Shown here: in pieces, positions 1 to 8,114 of the stretch
How the letters are laid out: each line of letters starts with the position of its first letter
Position numbering within the stretch: position 1 is the stretch's first letter
Assembly: GCF_029626105.1 (NCBI RefSeq)
Contig: NZ_JARUBH010000009.1
Location: forward strand, 3,844,001 to 3,908,000
Source: Solwaraspora sp. WMMD792
GTDB taxonomy: Bacteria > Actinomycetota > Actinomycetes > Mycobacteriales > Micromonosporaceae
Length of the DNA stretch: 64,000 bases
Direction of reading: 5' to 3'
Position numbers and translations under genes: made by a program
The notes under the pieces: model-generated
What the model saw: the letters and a program-made list of their open reading frames with translations, nothing else
What the model was told of the DNA's origin: nothing
The model's database searches: none

Positions 1-24
1 CGTCGCGTTCGGAGTGGTCGTCAT
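1..24 (-). CDS. Possible start of a gene running off the left edge
   Basis: An ATG at 24-22 on the minus strand opens a frame reading MTTTPNAT before the window ends. It lies just beyond a hairpin that would end the preceding transcript, which fits a new gene starting here. Only eight codons are visible, so no function can be given. The competing reading is the plus frame 2-163 (VAFGVVVMPAIVALV and onward), which could be the end of a membrane protein, but the hairpin sits inside that frame. Confidence 0.3.
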
Positions 25-66
25 GCCAGCGATCGTTGCCCTCGTGTCGCCGGAATGTCGCCCTGC

Positions 67-108
67 AGACAGCCGAACTGGACAGTGGATCAGGCAGTTC
101 GGCTGTCT
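67..108 (-). terminator. Hairpin downstream of the deazaflavin-type reductase gene
   Basis: Two perfect 13-base arms (AGACAGCCGAACT and its reverse complement) flank a 16-base loop about 60 bases past the reductase stop codon. There is no clear T run, which is common for actinobacterial terminators. Confidence 0.6.
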
Positions 109-168
109 ACGTGCTCCGCCCCCGTGGCTGATGCGACAGGCGTGGGGCCTCGCCAGCGAGTGAGCGGG

Positions 169-612
169 TCAGCCGCGCGACTGGAGGAGGAAAACCGGGT
201 GGCAGTCCGCTTCGGCGAGGAACCCGGACGGACCGTCGCCGGGGGTGGCGTCGAAGGCCTGCCGGACGAACGGGATGAACCCGAACGCGCGGCGGTAGCG
301 ATACAGAACGTCCAGCTTGGTTTCGCCGTCGACCTCGACGATGCCGACAGTGCGGAACCGGTGTCCGCGACCGAGTTCGGCGCGGCCGTTGGCGCGGATG
401 TTGCGCACCCACTGTGTGACACCGAACGGTGAGACGAGCCAGTCGAGGTCGGCGTGCCGCAGCGTGACGACCGGCACGGTACGCGGCAGGCCGCTGCGCC
501 GGCCCTGGGTACGCAGCAGGGTCAGCGGCCCCATCGGCACCCCCCAGCTGAGCAACCGGTACGGGATACGGCTGACCCGCTCCACCCCGGCGGGCAGGGC
601 AGCGGCGTTCAC
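169..612 (-). CDS. Nitroreductase-family deazaflavin (F420)-dependent oxidoreductase
   Basis: This 147-residue protein has the usual length and pattern of the DDN/FDOR family: a GRRSGLPRTVP segment near residues 37-47, then a strand with SPFGVTQWVRNIRANG, where family members bind the F420 cofactor and substrate. Members reduce quinones or other electrophiles with F420H2; this substrate is unknown. The GTG start at 612 overlaps the SDR stop by four bases (GTGA), so the two genes are translationally coupled and probably act together. Family assignment is firm; F420 use is inferred from the family. Confidence 0.8.
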   Translation of the reverse strand: MNAAALPAGVERVSRIPYRLLSWGVPMGPLTLLRTQGRRSGLPRTVPVVTLRHADLDWLVSPFGVTQWVRNIRANGRAELGRGHRFRTVGIVEVDGETKLDVLYRYRRAFGFIPFVRQAFDATPGDGPSGFLAEADCHPVFLLQSRG

Positions 613-1433
613 GACGGGGCCACCGTGGTGGTGGCTTCCCGTTCGGCGAGGCGGCGGGCGGCCTGGCCGAGCATCCGGCCGTTGAGGCGGATCGACCGGG
701 TCCGGGGCAGCAGCCGGGTCATGATCCGCATCGACCGACCCGGGATGTGGGTGGGCCGACCGCGCAGGAACGCGGCCACGCTCTCGCGTACGGCGGTCTG
801 GACCGGCTGGGGTCGGATCGGCATCGCCGCACGGTCGATGCCGTAGGCGTCGATGATCGGGGTGTCGACGTTGCCCGGCAACAGCACGGTGACGTCGACG
901 CCGCCGGCGGCGAGCTCGTGGTGCAGGGCCTCGCCGAGGTTGAGCACGTAGGCCTTGGCCGCGCTCTCGTGGGCCATGTTCGGCAGCCCGTGCACCGCGC
1001 CCAGTGCCGACACGAGGATGATGCCGCCCCGGCCACGGGTGACGAACCGCCGCCCGAAGGCGTGGGCCAGATCCAGGTGCGTGGTGGCGTTGATGGTGAA
1101 CCGGCGGTGCAGGTCGGCGAGGTCCTGGTCGAGGAGCGGGCCGGGGCGGCCGGTGCCGGCGTTGGAGACCAGCAGGCCGACGTCGAGATCCGCGGTCGCG
1201 TCGACGAGCTCGGCGGCGGCCTCGGTCCTGCCGAAGTCGACGGTGACCACCCGGCAACTGATGCCGTGGGCACGGGTCAGCGCGGTGGCGAGGGTTTCGA
1301 GCCGGTCGGTGGATCGGGCCGCCAGGACAAGGTGCAGCCCGGCAGCGGCGAGGTACTCGGCGAACGCCTCACCGATGCCGGACGAGGCACCGGTGATCAG
1401 CGCCCACGGACCGTAGGATCTGATTTCAACCAT
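609..1433 (-). CDS. SDR-family oxidoreductase lacking the catalytic tyrosine
   Basis: A 274-residue short-chain dehydrogenase/reductase. The NAD(P)-binding TGASSGIGEA is near the N-terminus, the SNAGTG segment follows, and the active-site serine is present in LVSALGA. The YxxxK motif reads ESAAK in the context MAHESAAKAYV, so glutamate replaces the catalytic tyrosine; the DNA at 963-980 confirms this. The enzyme may be inactive, use another residue, or have a different role. It is divergent from a TetR gene and coupled to the deazaflavin reductase, suggesting a small redox operon controlled by that regulator. Confidence 0.85.
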   Translation of the reverse strand: MVEIRSYGPWALITGASSGIGEAFAEYLAAAGLHLVLAARSTDRLETLATALTRAHGISCRVVTVDFGRTEAAAELVDATADLDVGLLVSNAGTGRPGPLLDQDLADLHRRFTINATTHLDLAHAFGRRFVTRGRGGIILVSALGAVHGLPNMAHESAAKAYVLNLGEALHHELAAGGVDVTVLLPGNVDTPIIDAYGIDRAAMPIRPQPVQTAVRESVAAFLRGRPTHIPGRSMRIMTRLLPRTRSIRLNGRMLGQAARRLAEREATTTVAPS

Positions 1434-1489
1434 GATTTAGACTGTAATCTGGATTCTGGTCCAGGGCAAGCCGGATAGGCTGTATCGAC
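1434..1489. promoter_or_regulatory. Divergent promoter region with a candidate TetR operator
   Basis: This 56-base gap separates the SDR and TetR starts. It contains the inverted repeat CTGGA-N6-TCCAG at 1449-1464, the likeliest binding site for the neighbouring TetR protein. TAGGCT at 1476-1481 sits just upstream of the TetR GTG and could be a -10 element for a leaderless transcript. Both are inferences from sequence alone. Confidence 0.45.
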
Positions 1490-2080
1490 GTGAAGACCCC
1501 TCCGGCTGACCTCGCGCGACGCCTGCTCGACGTCAGCGAGCAGGTGCTCCACGGCGACCCTGCGCCCCGTCTGGAAGACATCGCCGGCATGGTCGGGGCA
1601 TCGCGAGCGACGTTGTACTACTACTTCGCCGGCCGTGACGACCTGCTCACGTACCTCCTGACCGCGCACGCCCACGACGGAGCCCAGGCGGTGCAGGCCT
1701 CGATAGACCCCACCGACCCACCCGAGCGGCGACTACGGGCGATGGTGACGGCTCTCGCCACCTACTTGTCGCAGCACCCCGGGATCTGCGCCGGCCTGCT
1801 CAGCGCCCTCGGTTCCACCGGCCGGATGACCGACGTCATGGCCGCCAACGACAGATGGATCGCCGGCCCGCTCCGGGAACTCCTCGCCGAAACAAAGACC
1901 GACACCGACGGCGCAGTCACCGTCGCAGACATCGCCAACGCCATCCTCGGCGCGTTGCTGCTCGCCGTGCTCGGCCGGTCCGTCGCCGGAGCCGACCCCA
2001 CCGACGCCCGGTTCCGCGACCAACTCACCGACCAGGTACTGCACGGCGTACTCACCCGTGCACCAGCCAACGGATCCTGA
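1490..2080 (+). CDS. TetR/AcrR-family transcriptional regulator
   Basis: A 196-residue protein with an N-terminal helix-turn-helix at about residues 20-60 (LEDIAGMVGASRATLYYYFAGRDDLL, the classic TetR recognition region) and an all-helical ligand-binding C-terminus. It probably represses the divergent SDR/reductase operon through the 1449-1464 inverted repeat. The GTG start is chosen because the HTH needs the upstream residues. The ligand cannot be predicted. Confidence 0.85.
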   Translation: MKTPPADLARRLLDVSEQVLHGDPAPRLEDIAGMVGASRATLYYYFAGRDDLLTYLLTAHAHDGAQAVQASIDPTDPPERRLRAMVTALATYLSQHPGICAGLLSALGSTGRMTDVMAANDRWIAGPLRELLAETKTDTDGAVTVADIANAILGALLLAVLGRSVAGADPTDARFRDQLTDQVLHGVLTRAPANGS

Positions 2081-2157
2081 GCCATGACCTTGCCGCCGGA
2101 TCATGATCACTTGATGCTCTGCTGGGGGCCGGTCGGCGTGTCGGCCGAATTTTCGTC

Positions 2158-2195
2158 ATGTGATCATGACGCGGCGGGATGTGATCATGAGGCGG
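2158..2195. repeat. Two 17-base direct repeats around TGATCA
   Basis: ATGTGATCATGACGCGG (2158-2174) and ATGTGATCATGAGGCGG (2179-2195) differ at one base and are 21 bases apart, two DNA helix turns. A further GATCATGATC palindrome lies at 2099-2108. This AT-rich cluster is conspicuous in a 72% GC background and could be a protein-binding site or a remnant of a dispersed intergenic repeat. Confidence 0.55.
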
Positions 2196-2216
2196 TGGGC
2201 GGCTGCTCCGAGGCCG

Positions 2217-2735
2217 CTACGGGCAGGACACCGCCCTGGCGGTGATGTCCGAGTAGACGGTGGACTTCCGGTGGAGGTCCCACCTGACGCACACGGTCAC
2301 CTCGCCCTCCGCATAGAACCAGCCGCCGCCGGACGACACGTCCTCGGTGAACATTGCCTCCACCCGACCATGGTCGCCGTGCACGTCGACCAGGTAGACC
2401 CGGCCGGTGAGCCCGAGTTCCGTCCGTTCCCGGCCCTCGACGGTGGCGACGATCCGGATGACGTGCCCGGCCGGTGGGTCGTCCGCCGGCAACAGGCTCA
2501 CCTCCCGGCTGAGCCGCTGCGCCCGATCGGCGAACACCCGCGCCCCCGATTGCTGCAGCGGATCCTTGCGGAACTCCAGCACGGCGGCCGTCAGACACAG
2601 GGTGCAGGAAATCGCCACTACCCCGCAGAACACGAGCAGCAGGGAGGCAGCGGCACCCAGCGGCTTACGGGGTCGAGACGGCAACGGACAACCGCCATTC
2701 TGGCCGGAGACACCCAGTGTCTCAGCCGACGGCAA
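2217..2735 (-). CDS. Hypothetical membrane-anchored protein
   Basis: A 172-residue protein with one strong transmembrane segment at about residues 28-52 and an extracytoplasmic domain of about 120 residues, mostly beta-like, ending in an SDITARAVSCP tail. Cysteines in the membrane segment and at the C-terminus are notable. No family is recognised. It follows the sulfotransferase gene by 39 bases on the same strand, so it may belong to the exopolysaccharide operon. The start is a TTG with a weak ribosome site and is uncertain. Confidence 0.55.
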   Translation of the reverse strand: MPSAETLGVSGQNGGCPLPSRPRKPLGAAASLLLVFCGVVAISCTLCLTAAVLEFRKDPLQQSGARVFADRAQRLSREVSLLPADDPPAGHVIRIVATVEGRERTELGLTGRVYLVDVHGDHGRVEAMFTEDVSSGGGWFYAEGEVTVCVRWDLHRKSTVYSDITARAVSCP

Positions 2736-2774
2736 GCCCCGGCCGGCATCAGCGGAGCCGCGACCGAGCGTCGG

Positions 2775-3626
2775 TCAACTCCGGGGCGACCAGGTGTGCG
2801 GCCAGCCGAGCAGGTCGGCGAGGTCGGCGTTGTACGGGGCGAAATAGCCGCCGAGCTGGGCTCGCAGCGTGTCGGTCAGCTCCCCCGGCCCCCGGTCGGT
2901 ACGCCGGGTGTGCTGGGCGAACCCCGCCGGTGTGAACGGATCCAGGTCTAGGAAGCGCAGCACCCGGTCGTAGACGCCGGCCGGGTCGGCGTACATGTCC
3001 TCACTGCGCAGCACCAGCAGCCGGTCCGCCGGCAGGACGGCGTACCAGCGCCGCAGCTGCTCGGCGTAGCGCCCCCGGGCGAGGTAGGAGTAGTTGCGCA
3101 GGGCGGTGTGCGCGGTCGGGCTGTCCGGGCCGTCGCGCAACGCGTCGGCCAGCCGCTGATCTTCGGCGTCGACCGCGTCGGCGAACGACAGCGGTTCGGC
3201 ACCGTACGAGCGGGTGTGCAGGTAGTGCGAGTAGGCCCGTTCGACCGGGTCGCGCAGCAGGGCGATGCAGCGGGCCTGCGGCAGGCCGGCGGCGACCCGG
3301 GCCGGCACGCTCGGGTGAAACAGGTAGTACGGACTGGCCTCGAAGCTGCGGACACCGGCCGGGCGGGCCGGGAAGTGCGCCTGGTACCAGCGTTCGCCAC
3401 GTCCATGGTGGATGCTGAAGTACTGCAGCTCCTTACCGGTGGCCGGGCGGACCTGCGGATGGGCGGCGAGATAGTGGTGCAACGAGGTGGTACCGCAGCG
3501 CTGCCCGCCGATGATCAGGAAGTCCGGCAGGGCGCCGAGCTGGCCGGGGACCATCGTGCGTGCCCAGGCCCGGGCCCCGCGTACCGTGCGGCGCAGTCGG
3601 TCGGTGGTTCCCCGGTTGCCGGTCAA
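2775..3626 (-). CDS. PAPS-dependent sulfotransferase
   Basis: A 283-residue sulfotransferase. The 5'-phosphosulfate loop is IIGGQRCGTTSLHHYL at about residues 38-53, and the 3'-phosphate motif is LLRDPVERAYSHY at about 125-137. This is the layout of bacterial and heparan-type carbohydrate sulfotransferases, which move sulfate from PAPS to a hydroxyl or amine. The start is a TTG, well supported by the AGGAGGTGA ribosome site upstream and a TTGA overlap with the flippase stop. Its position at the end of a polysaccharide operon suggests it sulfates the polymer or a lipid-linked sugar. Confidence 0.85.
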   Translation of the reverse strand: MTGNRGTTDRLRRTVRGARAWARTMVPGQLGALPDFLIIGGQRCGTTSLHHYLAAHPQVRPATGKELQYFSIHHGRGERWYQAHFPARPAGVRSFEASPYYLFHPSVPARVAAGLPQARCIALLRDPVERAYSHYLHTRSYGAEPLSFADAVDAEDQRLADALRDGPDSPTAHTALRNYSYLARGRYAEQLRRWYAVLPADRLLVLRSEDMYADPAGVYDRVLRFLDLDPFTPAGFAQHTRRTDRGPGELTDTLRAQLGGYFAPYNADLADLLGWPHTWSPRS

Positions 3627-5236
3627 CGCGTCACCTCCTGCAGATCCGCCGCCGACTCACCGGAACGGCCCTGGCCGGCCGCACCGCCGGGACGGCCGGC
3701 CCCGCCGCGCCGGCCACCCCTGCGCAGGGTACGCAGCACCATGATGTCCTCCCGGCTCAGGCCGAGCGCCAGCACCACGCCAACGTAGACGGTCACCACC
3801 ACCGGCAGCCCGACCAGCAGCTGCTCCGGCCAGCCGGGCAGCAGCAGCCGAATGACCAGCCCGGCGGCCAGCGCGGCCAGCCCGGCACCGAGGCCTTTGA
3901 TCATGCCCACGGTCACCGGGACCGCCCGGATCAGGGCCCGGACCTGCAACACCCGGGCGACGTTGACCACCGCGAGGGAGATCGCCCAGGCGATCGCCGC
4001 GCCGATGATCCCGTACGCCGGGATCAGCCAGAGGTTGAGCAGGATGTTCAGCAGCAGGGCGGCGATGTTGTCGTACATGTTGATCGCCACCCGGCCGGAC
4101 ATGTTCAGCACCGTGCCGCACGGTCCGGTGGCGGCGTTGACCAGCTGCCCGACCGCGAGGACCAGGGTGACCGCCGCCCCGGCGGCGAACCCGCCGCCGA
4201 AGACCGTCAGCAGGCTCTCCGGGAAGACCAGCAGCGCCACGAACGCCGGCAGCGACAGTCGCACCACCCAGCCGGTGGCGGCACCGTAGATCCGCCGTAC
4301 CTCGTCGGCCCGCCCCTGGTGGTGCAGGTACGCCAGGTACGGCCCGAACGCGGCGTTGATCGGCGCCAGCACGAAGATCGCCACGGTGACCAGTCGGGTG
4401 GCGACGTTGTAGACGCCGATCTCGTCGTTGGCGAAGAAGCCGAGCATCAGGGTGTCGACCCAGATCAGGCCGGTCGACGACAGCGACGACACCCAGCTGA
4501 CCGTGGAAAAGCTGAACAGTTGCCGGGGCCGGTAGACGACCGGGCCCGGCGCCACCCGGCGCATCAGCCGGGCCAGCGCGCCGAGGGCCAGCAGCGCGGC
4601 CGACCAGCCGGCCACGACCAGCGCCCAGTAGCTGCCGGTGACCCCGACGCCGGTGATCAGGGCCAGCGCGGTGAGCAGCAGCCGGGTGCCGGGCTCGTAG
4701 ATCTGCCCGATCAAAGTGAACGGCCGCTGGGTGCGCCAGCCCCGGGTGGCGGCGAGCGCCGCCTCGCAGACGGTCAGCGCAGGCAGGGTCAACGCGACCA
4801 GGCGCAGCCCGGTGACCAGGCCGGGGTCGTGGAGCGCGGCGGCCAGCGCGGGGGCGGCCAGGGCCAGCGCGATCGCGATCACGGTCGCCGAGCCGGCGGA
4901 GATGGCCAGGCCGAGTCGGATGGTGCCGCGGATCGCGGCCGGGTCGTCGTCGGCGAGGTGTACGGCGACGAACCGGGTCAGCCCGGCCCGGAACCCGGAC
5001 AGCGACAGCAGGCTGAGCAGGGCCAGTACGGCGTAGCACTGGGCGTACTGGCCGACTTCGCTGATCCCGAGGAAGCGGGCCAGCAGCAGCATGACCAGAA
5101 AGACCGCGCCCTGGTTGAGGACCGCCCCGACCAGGTTGAGCCCGCCGCCGCGAGCCATGCCGCGAATGTGCTGGTCGCCGGAGTCAGGGGCCGACAAGGT
5201 GCCGGCGGCGGGGGCCGGGGGCGGCTCGGCCGTCAC
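3623..5236 (-). CDS. Polysaccharide flippase (Wzx/MATE-like, MOP superfamily)
   Basis: A 537-residue integral membrane protein with about 12-14 transmembrane helices, beginning around residue 30 (GGGLNLVGAVLNQGAVFLVM). It resembles oligosaccharide flippases that move lipid-linked repeat units to the outer face of the membrane. GTG at 5236 is chosen because it lies one base after the stop of the Wzz-like gene and gives a typical N-terminus; upstream sequence in this frame is low-complexity. It overlaps the sulfotransferase start by four bases. Confidence 0.85.
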   Translation of the reverse strand: MTAEPPPAPAAGTLSAPDSGDQHIRGMARGGGLNLVGAVLNQGAVFLVMLLLARFLGISEVGQYAQCYAVLALLSLLSLSGFRAGLTRFVAVHLADDDPAAIRGTIRLGLAISAGSATVIAIALALAAPALAAALHDPGLVTGLRLVALTLPALTVCEAALAATRGWRTQRPFTLIGQIYEPGTRLLLTALALITGVGVTGSYWALVVAGWSAALLALGALARLMRRVAPGPVVYRPRQLFSFSTVSWVSSLSSTGLIWVDTLMLGFFANDEIGVYNVATRLVTVAIFVLAPINAAFGPYLAYLHHQGRADEVRRIYGAATGWVVRLSLPAFVALLVFPESLLTVFGGGFAAGAAVTLVLAVGQLVNAATGPCGTVLNMSGRVAINMYDNIAALLLNILLNLWLIPAYGIIGAAIAWAISLAVVNVARVLQVRALIRAVPVTVGMIKGLGAGLAALAAGLVIRLLLPGWPEQLLVGLPVVVTVYVGVVLALGLSREDIMVLRTLRRGGRRGGAGRPGGAAGQGRSGESAADLQEVTR

Positions 5237-5237
5237 G

Positions 5238-6359
5238 TCACCGCCCCGGGTGCGGTTCGAGCGAGCCGCCCGCGCCGTAGACCCGACCGGCGGTCCGGGA
5301 CACCTGCCCGACCGGGGTGGCCCGGCCGACCCGGGCAGCCGGGATCTCCCGGGTCTCGTCGCCGCCGGTCGGACCGGGCCCCGGGGGCGGTGTGGGGTCG
5401 CCGCTGGGCGACGCCGGTGGTTCGCCGGCCCGGTTGCGGGCGAGCAGCTCCAGCATGGCGACCAGGACCACGGCGAGCAGCAGCCCGGCACCGGCGACCG
5501 GCACCGTGGTGTTGACCAGGCTCCTGGTGCGGGACACGGCCCGGACCGCTCCGACGCTGGTCACCTCGGTCGGATCGGCCGCCTGGGCCTGCGCCCGGGC
5601 GGCCTGCAGGCCCTGCCGGGCCGAGGAGAGCGCGCTGGTCGCGGCATCCCGCTGGGCGAGCAGCGCCTCGTAGTCGGGCAGCTTCGGGCCGATGGTGTCG
5701 AGTCGGCGCTGCCCGGCCTCGATCGCCTCGGTGGCGGCGTCGACGCCCCGGCCGTTGCCGACCGCCTGCATCTGCAGTCGCTGCTGGCGCAGGCTGGCCA
5801 ACTCGTTCAGCGTCGCCTGGTAGATCTTGTCCGGCTGGGTGACCTCGTTCTCGTCCTCCCAGGCGGTGATCGCGGCGGTCGCCTCGTCGACGTCGGTGCT
5901 GGCTGCGGTGACCTGCTCGGTGGCGATCGCGACCTGGGAGGAGAAGAGGAAGGCGAGGGCCCGTTCGGCGGTGGCGGCGAGCACCGGGCTCACCATCGAC
6001 CGGTCCGCCGACGCGAAGGTGATCTCCATCTGGCTGCTCGCCCCGACCTGGCTGACCACCAGCCCGGACCGCAGCCGGTTGGCGGCGACGCCGGTCTCGG
6101 CGGTCACCTCGTCCACGACCCGGGGCGAGGTGGCGGCGGCGCTGAACGCGGCGGCGAACTGGTTGGCCGCCTGGTTGCCGGTGTACTGCTGGGCGGCCGC
6201 CCCGCCGACCAGCGCCGGTGCCGCCACGTACGCGGTCGCGGTGTACTGCTGCGGGGCGATCAGCACCAGGGTCGCGGCCGCACCGGCGGCCAGCACCGGC
6301 ACACCGACCAGCAGCCACAGCCGCCGGCGCGCGATGCGCAGGTAGTCGACGATCTCCAC
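5238..6359 (-). CDS. Wzz-like polysaccharide chain-length/co-polymerase protein
   Basis: A 373-residue protein starting VEIVDYLRIARRRLWLL, with transmembrane segments at about residues 15-35 and 285-307 and a long, mostly helical periplasmic-type region between them, the typical Wzz/PCP layout. The short proline-rich cytoplasmic tail lacks Walker motifs, so no fused tyrosine kinase is present. GTG at 6359 has a GGAG site eight bases upstream that overlaps the end of the polymerase gene. It probably sets polymer length together with the adjacent Wzy-like protein. Confidence 0.8.
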   Translation of the reverse strand: MEIVDYLRIARRRLWLLVGVPVLAAGAAATLVLIAPQQYTATAYVAAPALVGGAAAQQYTGNQAANQFAAAFSAAATSPRVVDEVTAETGVAANRLRSGLVVSQVGASSQMEITFASADRSMVSPVLAATAERALAFLFSSQVAIATEQVTAASTDVDEATAAITAWEDENEVTQPDKIYQATLNELASLRQQRLQMQAVGNGRGVDAATEAIEAGQRRLDTIGPKLPDYEALLAQRDAATSALSSARQGLQAARAQAQAADPTEVTSVGAVRAVSRTRSLVNTTVPVAGAGLLLAVVLVAMLELLARNRAGEPPASPSGDPTPPPGPGPTGGDETREIPAARVGRATPVGQVSRTAGRVYGAGGSLEPHPGR

Positions 6360-6370
6360 GCTATGGGCTC

Positions 6371-7960
6371 CTACTCGTACCGAAGTTGTGGTGCCGGGGT
6401 GGTCACCGACCCGGTGCCGGCCCGGCCGTGGGTGATGGCGTCCGCGACTCGGCCGTGGGTCGTCGCGCTGGTCGTGCGACCGTGCGCGATGGCGCTGGTC
6501 GTCCGGCCGTGCGCGATGGCGCTGGCCGCGGCGGCGAACGCGACGAAGTACCACAGCGTCACCACGTTGGAGATGACGTTGGAGCCGAGGCTGACCGCGA
6601 TGAACACCACCGCGCAGCCGGCGAAGCCGACCGCGACGCCGCGTTCCAGGCTGTCCGGCGGGGCGCGGCGCAACGCCGTACGGGCGGTGTACAGCAACAG
6701 CACCAGCATCGCCAGGTAGGCCAGCAGCCCGGCCAGACCGGTCTCCACGTACGCCCGCAGCAGGTCGTTGTGCGGCTTCTTCGCCTCTGAGGTCTCGTGC
6801 TGGGTCATGTTCGGCCCGATCCCGGTGACCGGGTTGCGGTTGGCCAGGGTGACGATCTCCGCCCAGTAGTCGACCCGCCACTGCAGGGTGTTTCCGGTCG
6901 GCCCGCCGCCGGTGGGCCGGTCCTCGGCGAGCTGGGCGAACCTGTCCCCGACCGAGGGCAGCAGACTGACTCCGGCGACCGCGACGACCAGCAGGGTGGC
7001 GAGCATCCGACCGCTACGGTGCAGCACCGCGACGACGACCAGCCCGAGCGCCGCACCGAGGATCGCCGAACGGGTGTTGGTCAGCATCAGGAAAACCAGG
7101 GAAAGCCCGAGCAGTACGGCGAGGACCAACTGGGCGCGCCGGGCCAGGAACCGGTAGATCGCGAACCCGAAGACGATCATGAACATCAGGTACCGGCCGA
7201 AGGTGGTCGACTGGCTGAACGGGCCGCTGACCCTGATGAACTGGCCTTTGACCTCGGACGGCACCTGCCCGAATGCGCTGACCAGCACGGTGTAGAGCAG
7301 CGCCAGGGCCAGCGAGCCGTAGCAGGCGATCAGGATCCGCCGGACCGCCGCCCGGTCGGGCATCAACTGTTCGAGTACCACGAACATGACCACCACGGTC
7401 AGAATCCGCATCGCCTCGAGCAGGCTCGGCGTCGGCCGGTTCGCGCCGAGCGCGCTGACCAGCGCGGTCGCGCCGACCAGCAGCATCGCCCAGCCCAGCG
7501 GGGTGCCGCGCAACCGGCCGCTGCGGCGTAACTGGGCGGCGAGCCAGAGCCCGGCGGCGAGCAGGAAGAGCACCGCGACCATGGTCGACGGGTCGCTCAG
7601 CCGGGACGCCTGGTCGGTGTCCGCCCGGCCGGCGGTCGGTCCGCTCAGCTTGACCACGTCCAGCAGCGGACGCACGGCGAGCATCAGGATCACGTACCCG
7701 GAGAACCGGGTGATGGCCAGCACCCCGACGGCGGCTCCGGCGACGAGGGCGATCGGCAGCACCACGCCGCGCCGGTCACCGGCGGCGAGCGCCAGGCCGG
7801 CGGTGACGGCGACGGCCGCAGCGGCGACCGCAGCGAGCACGCTGAGCAGCCGGCCCGCTGGCCGGTACTCCCGCTGTTGTCTGGTCACCGCACGCCGATC
7901 CGCTGTTCCGCTTCGCCCGTGGTCCCGCTGCGCCCGTTGTCGGGTCGAGCCGCGCCGCAT
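6371..7960 (-). CDS. O-antigen ligase / Wzy-like polymerase with a C-terminal repeat tail
   Basis: A 529-residue membrane protein with about 12 helices and the O-antigen ligase/polymerase signature region around HNDLLRAYVETGLAGLLAYL (about residues 390-410). Such proteins join or polymerise lipid-linked sugar units outside the membrane. The last 50 residues are unusual: four tandem nine-residue units of the type SAIAHGRTT. ATG 7960 is taken as the start; GTG 7888 (VTRQQREYRPAG) is a good alternative that skips an arginine-rich leader. Same operon as wzz, flippase and sulfotransferase. Confidence 0.8.
   Translation of the reverse strand: MRRGSTRQRAQRDHGRSGTADRRAVTRQQREYRPAGRLLSVLAAVAAAAVAVTAGLALAAGDRRGVVLPIALVAGAAVGVLAITRFSGYVILMLAVRPLLDVVKLSGPTAGRADTDQASRLSDPSTMVAVLFLLAAGLWLAAQLRRSGRLRGTPLGWAMLLVGATALVSALGANRPTPSLLEAMRILTVVVMFVVLEQLMPDRAAVRRILIACYGSLALALLYTVLVSAFGQVPSEVKGQFIRVSGPFSQSTTFGRYLMFMIVFGFAIYRFLARRAQLVLAVLLGLSLVFLMLTNTRSAILGAALGLVVVAVLHRSGRMLATLLVVAVAGVSLLPSVGDRFAQLAEDRPTGGGPTGNTLQWRVDYWAEIVTLANRNPVTGIGPNMTQHETSEAKKPHNDLLRAYVETGLAGLLAYLAMLVLLLYTARTALRRAPPDSLERGVAVGFAGCAVVFIAVSLGSNVISNVVTLWYFVAFAAAASAIAHGRTTSAIAHGRTTSATTHGRVADAITHGRAGTGSVTTPAPQLRYE
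6416..6523 (-). repeat. Four 27-bp tandem repeats in the 3' end of the polymerase gene
   Basis: The units encode SAIAHGRTT, SAIAHGRTT, SATTHGRVA and DAITHGRAG. Repeat length equals nine codons exactly, so copy-number changes would keep the frame. This looks like a minisatellite able to vary the cytoplasmic tail. Confidence 0.8.
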
Positions 7961-8027
7961 ACCCGGACCGCCGCCGACCCCGGGTCGGGGGCGGGCGGAG
8001 GTCGATCTGCCGTCCCGGTGGGCCGGC

Positions 8028-8057
8028 CCGGCCCACCGCCGTTCGCCGGTGGGCCGG
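8028..8057 (-). terminator. Hairpin between the glycosyltransferase and polymerase genes
   Basis: Arms CCGGCCCACCG (8028-8038) and CGGTGGGCCGG (8047-8057) form a perfect 11-bp stem 58 bases past the glycosyltransferase stop. It could end the long upstream transcript or attenuate it before the exopolysaccharide genes. Confidence 0.5.
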
Positions 8058-8114
8058 CCTAATCTAGCTGGATCCTCGACGAGGCAGTATGGGCCGACAC
8101 GCCGGGGCCGGCCA

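Noticed and set aside
3560-5515. 651-residue plus-strand frame opposite the flippase
   Set aside because: Composition is Q/R/G/P-rich repeats without any fold; the minus strand has clear membrane segments and coupled starts.
6416-6523. CRISPR-like repeats
   Set aside because: The units are coding, contiguous without spacers, and match codon periodicity.
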